From contig JADJTR010000002.1 of assembly GCA_016711085.1 (NCBI GenBank), positions 434,001 through 498,000 on the forward strand: DNA of 64,000 nt. The letters are read 5' to 3'. Made by a program: the position numbers and the translations under genes. The stretch comes from Phyllobacteriaceae bacterium. GTDB lineage: Bacteria; Pseudomonadota; Alphaproteobacteria; Rhizobiales; Rhizobiaceae. The notes below the pieces were generated by a model. It had not been told where the DNA came from, did no database searches, and saw nothing but the letters and a program-made list of their open reading frames with translations. Numbering within the stretch: position 1 is the stretch's first letter; the number at the start of each line of letters is the position of its first letter. Positions 61,464-64,000 of the stretch are shown in pieces.

Positions 61464-63400
61464 GCCTTTTTGCCCTTAGCCAACGCCTTGGCCAGCGTTT
61501 TCGCCTGCCCGACCCAATCCTCGCGCGCGATGCGCCCGTCAAAGGCAAGATACGCTTCGGCGGCGACGATGTCGGCCTTTTTCCAGGCGGCGATCTGGTC
61601 GAAATGGAAAATGCCGTGCTGGTTGAGGTGGCGGTTGTTGACCGGGCCGACGCCCTTGATGCGGGTCAGATCGTCGCCCTTGCCGCCGCGCGGCGCGGCG
61701 AGCGCGCCGGCCAGCGCCGCCGGTTTGGCCGCGGGCGAAGCCAGGGCTTTCGCGGCGGTTTTCGGCGCGACAGCGGGTTTGGCGGCGGTTTTGCCGGGCT
61801 TTTCGGCCGGGGCCGTCATCGGGCCGAGCGGCTTGCCCTTCGGCGTCGCCGCCTTGGCGGGCTTCAACGCCGGCGCGGCCTTGCCCGCCGAAGCCTTGGT
61901 GGCCGCGCCGATGGCGGGCGCGGCGGGCTTGACGCCGCCGGCGAGCGAACGGCCGAGCGTTTTCGGCGCGGCGATCGGTTTCGTCGCCGATTGTCCGGGC
62001 TTTTCTGCTGGCGCGGCCTTCGGGCCGACGGGCTTGCCCTTCGGCGTCGCCGCCTTGGCGGCTTTCAAAGCGGGCGCGGCCTTGCCGACCGATGCCTTCG
62101 AGGTTGCGCCGATGGCGGGCGCGGATTTTGCGAGGTCGCGCTCTTTCGCCGCCGATTGGCCGGGCTTTTCGCCCGGCGCTGTTTTCGGGCCAGCGGCTTG
62201 CCCTTCGGGTCGCCCGGCGGCTTTCGCGGGCGCGGCCTTGCCGGGCAGGGGTTTGGCCGAACTTGCGTGCGGTTTCGGGGCGGGCGGTTTGGCGTCGGCC
62301 TCTTTCGCGGCCGGCTTTTCGGCCGGCGCGGCAATCAGCGGCACGGGCTTGCCCTTCGGCGGCGTCGCGGCGGCCTTGCGCTTCGCCTCGGCTGCCGCCG
62401 CGACGCGCGGCGCGCGCGCCGCGTCCGGCGAAACCTTGACCAGTTCGCCTTCCGAGTGGCCGATGGTGTCGACGATCGGACCCGCCATCATCGACGCGGA
62501 CGGCGTCGGCGCATGGGCCGGATCGGGCTCGCCGTCCAACTCGTGGATCGTGTGTCCGTTGCCGTCGGAATCGCCGCCGACGATGGCGCCGACTTCCTCG
62601 TCGGGGACGCCGAGATAAGCGGCGATGACCTTGGGATCGCGCTTGACCGAAGACGGGTCGGCGTCGGCGATCTTCTGGCCGTATTCGAGCACGACGACAT
62701 GGTCGGAAATCTGCATGACGACGCTCATGTCGTGCTCGATCAGCAGGATCGACGTGCCGGTCTCCTTGCGGATCGATTTGAGCAAGGCGTTGAGCTCGGC
62801 CGATTCGCGCGGATTGAGGCCGGCGGCCGGCTCGTCGAGGCAGAGCAGTTCGGGCTCGGTGCACATGGCGCGGGCGATCTCGAGCCGGCGTTGGGCGCCG
62901 TAGGGCAGGTCGCCGGCGGGATCGTCGGCGCGCGCCGTCAGCCCGACCTTGTCGAGCCAATGCCGCGAAAGATCGATGGACGCCTTCGAGGCGGCGCGAT
63001 AGCCGCCGAGGCCGAGCAGGCCGAGAACGGTGAAGCCGGAGGCCTTCATCAGCGTGTTGTGCTGGGCGACCAACAGGTTTTCCAGCACCGTCATGCCGGA
63101 AAACAGGCGGATGTTCTGGAAGGTGCGCGCCACCTTGGCGTGCTGGGTGATGCGGAAATCCGGCATGCGCTCGAGCAGGAATTTCTCCCCGCCCTTGCGC
63201 GTCATGGTGATCATGCCCTCGGACGGCTTGTAGAAGCCGGTGATGCAGTTGAACACCGTGGTCTTGCCGGCGCCGTTCGGGCCGATCAGCGCGGTGATCT
63301 CGCCGCGCCTGGCTTCAAACGACAGCTCGTTGATGGCGATCAGGCCGCCGAATTTCATCGACAGGTGATCGACCTTGAGAATGGTCGGATGAGACGACAT
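61460..63400 (-). CDS. livG: LivG ATPase fused to a long basic linker and a C-terminal helix-hairpin-helix-like domain
   Basis: A 646-residue protein, more than twice the usual LivG length. Residues 1-265 are a complete LivG: Walker A GPNGAGKTTVF (40-50), PYGAQRRLEIARAM, LLCLDEPAAGLNP, ending GVPDEEVGAIVGG. Residues about 300-573 are a low-complexity Ala/Pro/Lys/Gly linker with a 67-residue tandem duplication. Residues 574-646 (DDLTRIKGVGPVNNRHLNQH, IFHFDQIAAWKKADIV, GRIAREDWVGQAKTLAKAL) match the helix-hairpin-helix-like domain often found at the end of alphaproteobacterial NuoE-like proteins and annotated as 5' DNA nuclease-like. The frame is intact and coupled to livM and livF, so the fusion looks real. 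Confidence 0.9.
   Translation of the reverse strand: MSSHPTILKVDHLSMKFGGLIAINELSFEARRGEITALIGPNGAGKTTVFNCITGFYKPSEGMITMTRKGGEKFLLERMPDFRITQHAKVARTFQNIRLFSGMTVLENLLVAQHNTLMKASGFTVLGLLGLGGYRAASKASIDLSRHWLDKVGLTARADDPAGDLPYGAQRRLEIARAMCTEPELLCLDEPAAGLNPRESAELNALLKSIRKETGTSILLIEHDMSVVMQISDHVVVLEYGQKIADADPSSVKRDPKVIAAYLGVPDEEVGAIVGGDSDGNGHTIHELDGEPDPAHAPTPSASMMAGPIVDTIGHSEGELVKVSPDAARAPRVAAAAEAKRKAAATPPKGKPVPLIAAPAEKPAAKEADAKPPAPKPHASSAKPLPGKAAPAKAAGRPEGQAAGPKTAPGEKPGQSAAKERDLAKSAPAIGATSKASVGKAAPALKAAKAATPKGKPVGPKAAPAEKPGQSATKPIAAPKTLGRSLAGGVKPAAPAIGAATKASAGKAAPALKPAKAATPKGKPLGPMTAPAEKPGKTAAKPAVAPKTAAKALASPAAKPAALAGALAAPRGGKGDDLTRIKGVGPVNNRHLNQHGIFHFDQIAAWKKADIVAAEAYLAFDGRIAREDWVGQAKTLAKALAKGKKA
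61775..62121 (-). repeat. Tandem duplication inside the LivG linker
   Basis: Two copies of a block beginning APAIG and containing KAATPKGKP and APAEKPG, at a spacing of 67 residues (201 bp). DNA identity is high but not complete, so the duplication is not very recent. Confidence 0.65.
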
Positions 63401-64000
63401 CAGCCGTGCCCCTCCTTGGTGAAATCGGAGGAAATGGCCTTGCGCTCGTGCAGGAAGGCGCTCGGTTCGCGGCTGCCGACGAAGCCGCGCGGCTTCCACA
63501 CCATGACAACGACCATGGCGAGGCCGAACAGCAGCATGCGGTAAAGCTCCGGCGTGAAATCAGGACCGAACACGGCCTTGAGGAAACCCATCTCGCGCAA
63601 AAGCTCGGTGCCGCCGACCATCACAGCGGCGGCGACCGCGATGCCGGGCAGCGAACCCATGCCGCCAAGCACGACGATGGCGAGGATGACGGCCGATTCC
63701 ATGAAGACGAAGGATTCGGGCGAGACGAAACCCTGGCGGGCGGCGAAGAACGAGCCGGCGAAACCGGCGAACATGGCGCCGATGGCGAAAGCGGTGAGCT
63801 TGGTGCTGACGGTATTGATGCCGAGCGAGCGGCAGGCAATTTCATCTTCGCGCAGCGCTTCCCAGGCGCGGCCGACCGGCATGCGACGCAGCCTGGTCGT
63901 GACGAAGGCGGTGATCAGGCAAAGAATCAGGATGACGTAATAGAGGAAGATTTTATAGTAGGCGCCCGAAGCGGCCAGCCCGAACACCTTGCCGAAATAG
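63400..64000 (-). CDS. livM: Branched-chain amino acid ABC transporter permease LivM, truncated by the window edge
   Basis: C-terminal part of a permease; the gene runs past 64000. The visible 200 residues contain about five membrane helices and the LivM-type loop MPVGRAWEALREDEIACRSL, followed by GINTVSTKLTAFAIGAMFAG and AVILAIVVLGGMGSLPGIAV. The stop overlaps the livG start by one base (TGATG), so the operon order is livM-livG-livF-DUF6867-livK with livH expected beyond the edge. Confidence 0.93.
   Translation of the reverse strand, partial: YFGKVFGLAASGAYYKIFLYYVILILCLITAFVTTRLRRMPVGRAWEALREDEIACRSLGINTVSTKLTAFAIGAMFAGFAGSFFAARQGFVSPESFVFMESAVILAIVVLGGMGSLPGIAVAAAVMVGGTELLREMGFLKAVFGPDFTPELYRMLLFGLAMVVVMVWKPRGFVGSREPSAFLHERKAISSDFTKEGHG

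Overview
The window is a high-GC (roughly two-thirds G+C) alphaproteobacterial chromosome segment, most likely from a Hyphomicrobiales (Rhizobiales) species near Phyllobacteriaceae/Mesorhizobium. That placement is inferred from protein families and gene order: PHA genes phaA-phaB beside divergent phaR, helicase-hslR-fdxA-carD, a DUF4164-zapA pair, rhizobial-type PncB/PncA and PrpE, a DUF6867 gene inside a liv operon, and RIME-like intergenic palindromes. I see no tRNA, rRNA or CRISPR array. Both edges cut through chromosome; the right edge truncates livM.

Layout. 0-1.1 kb: two small acidic secreted proteins of unknown function. 1.3-10.1 kb: propionyl-CoA synthetase, an SGNH hydrolase, a 5'-nucleotidase-like metallophosphatase, phosphoglycerate kinase, a K+/H+ antiporter, a DUF559 nuclease cassette bounded by inverted palindromes, and a DUF924 protein. 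10.2-16.7 kb: GAPDH, then DUF4164 and zapA, the NAD-salvage pair pncA-pncB, an ABC-F ATPase and thiamine pyrophosphokinase. 16.8-20.2 kb: a TPP riboswitch ahead of the thiamine importer thiBPQ. 20.4-27.5 kb: an M48 lipoprotein protease, an AT-rich island, then carD, fdxA, hslR and a Suv3-like helicase. 27.6-29.5 kb: a decayed restriction-modification operon. 29.7-35.2 kb: a DUF922 protease-like protein, aquaporin, PHA genes, rpmF. 35.3-39.9 kb: mtgA, a prenyl diphosphate synthase, a lytic transglycosylase coupled to ispG, a TetR regulator. 39.9-50.4 kb: an iorAB-type molybdenum hydroxylase, an RND efflux pair, an NAD(P)-binding reductase with a divergent LysR regulator, an MFS transporter. 50.5-55.4 kb: the most unusual locus, a trypsin-like protease fused to a DNA/RNA non-specific endonuclease, tail-to-tail with a P-loop NTPase carrying nine near-identical TPR units. 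55.5-64 kb: pyruvate carboxylase and the branched-chain amino acid ABC transporter, whose LivG subunit carries a long basic linker and a C-terminal helix-hairpin-helix-like domain.

The genes form several functional sets: thiamine uptake and activation (thiN, riboswitch, thiBPQ), glycolysis (gap, pgk), NAD salvage (pncA, pncB), PHA synthesis and its control (phaA, phaB, phaR), and liv transport. Fourteen apparent single-base indels interrupt eight genes (gap, the helicase, a DNA methylase, the prenyl synthase, tetR, the RND pump, the NTPase-TPR gene and pyc). Many lie in short homopolymers of genes that should be essential, so consensus error is a serious possibility. The restriction gene is different: it has several frame changes and seems to lack its middle, so it looks genuinely decayed. 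The best candidates for undescribed biology are the protease-nuclease/NTPase-TPR pair, the LivG fusion, the DUF559 cassette with covarying palindromes, and the two heptad-repeat palindromes.
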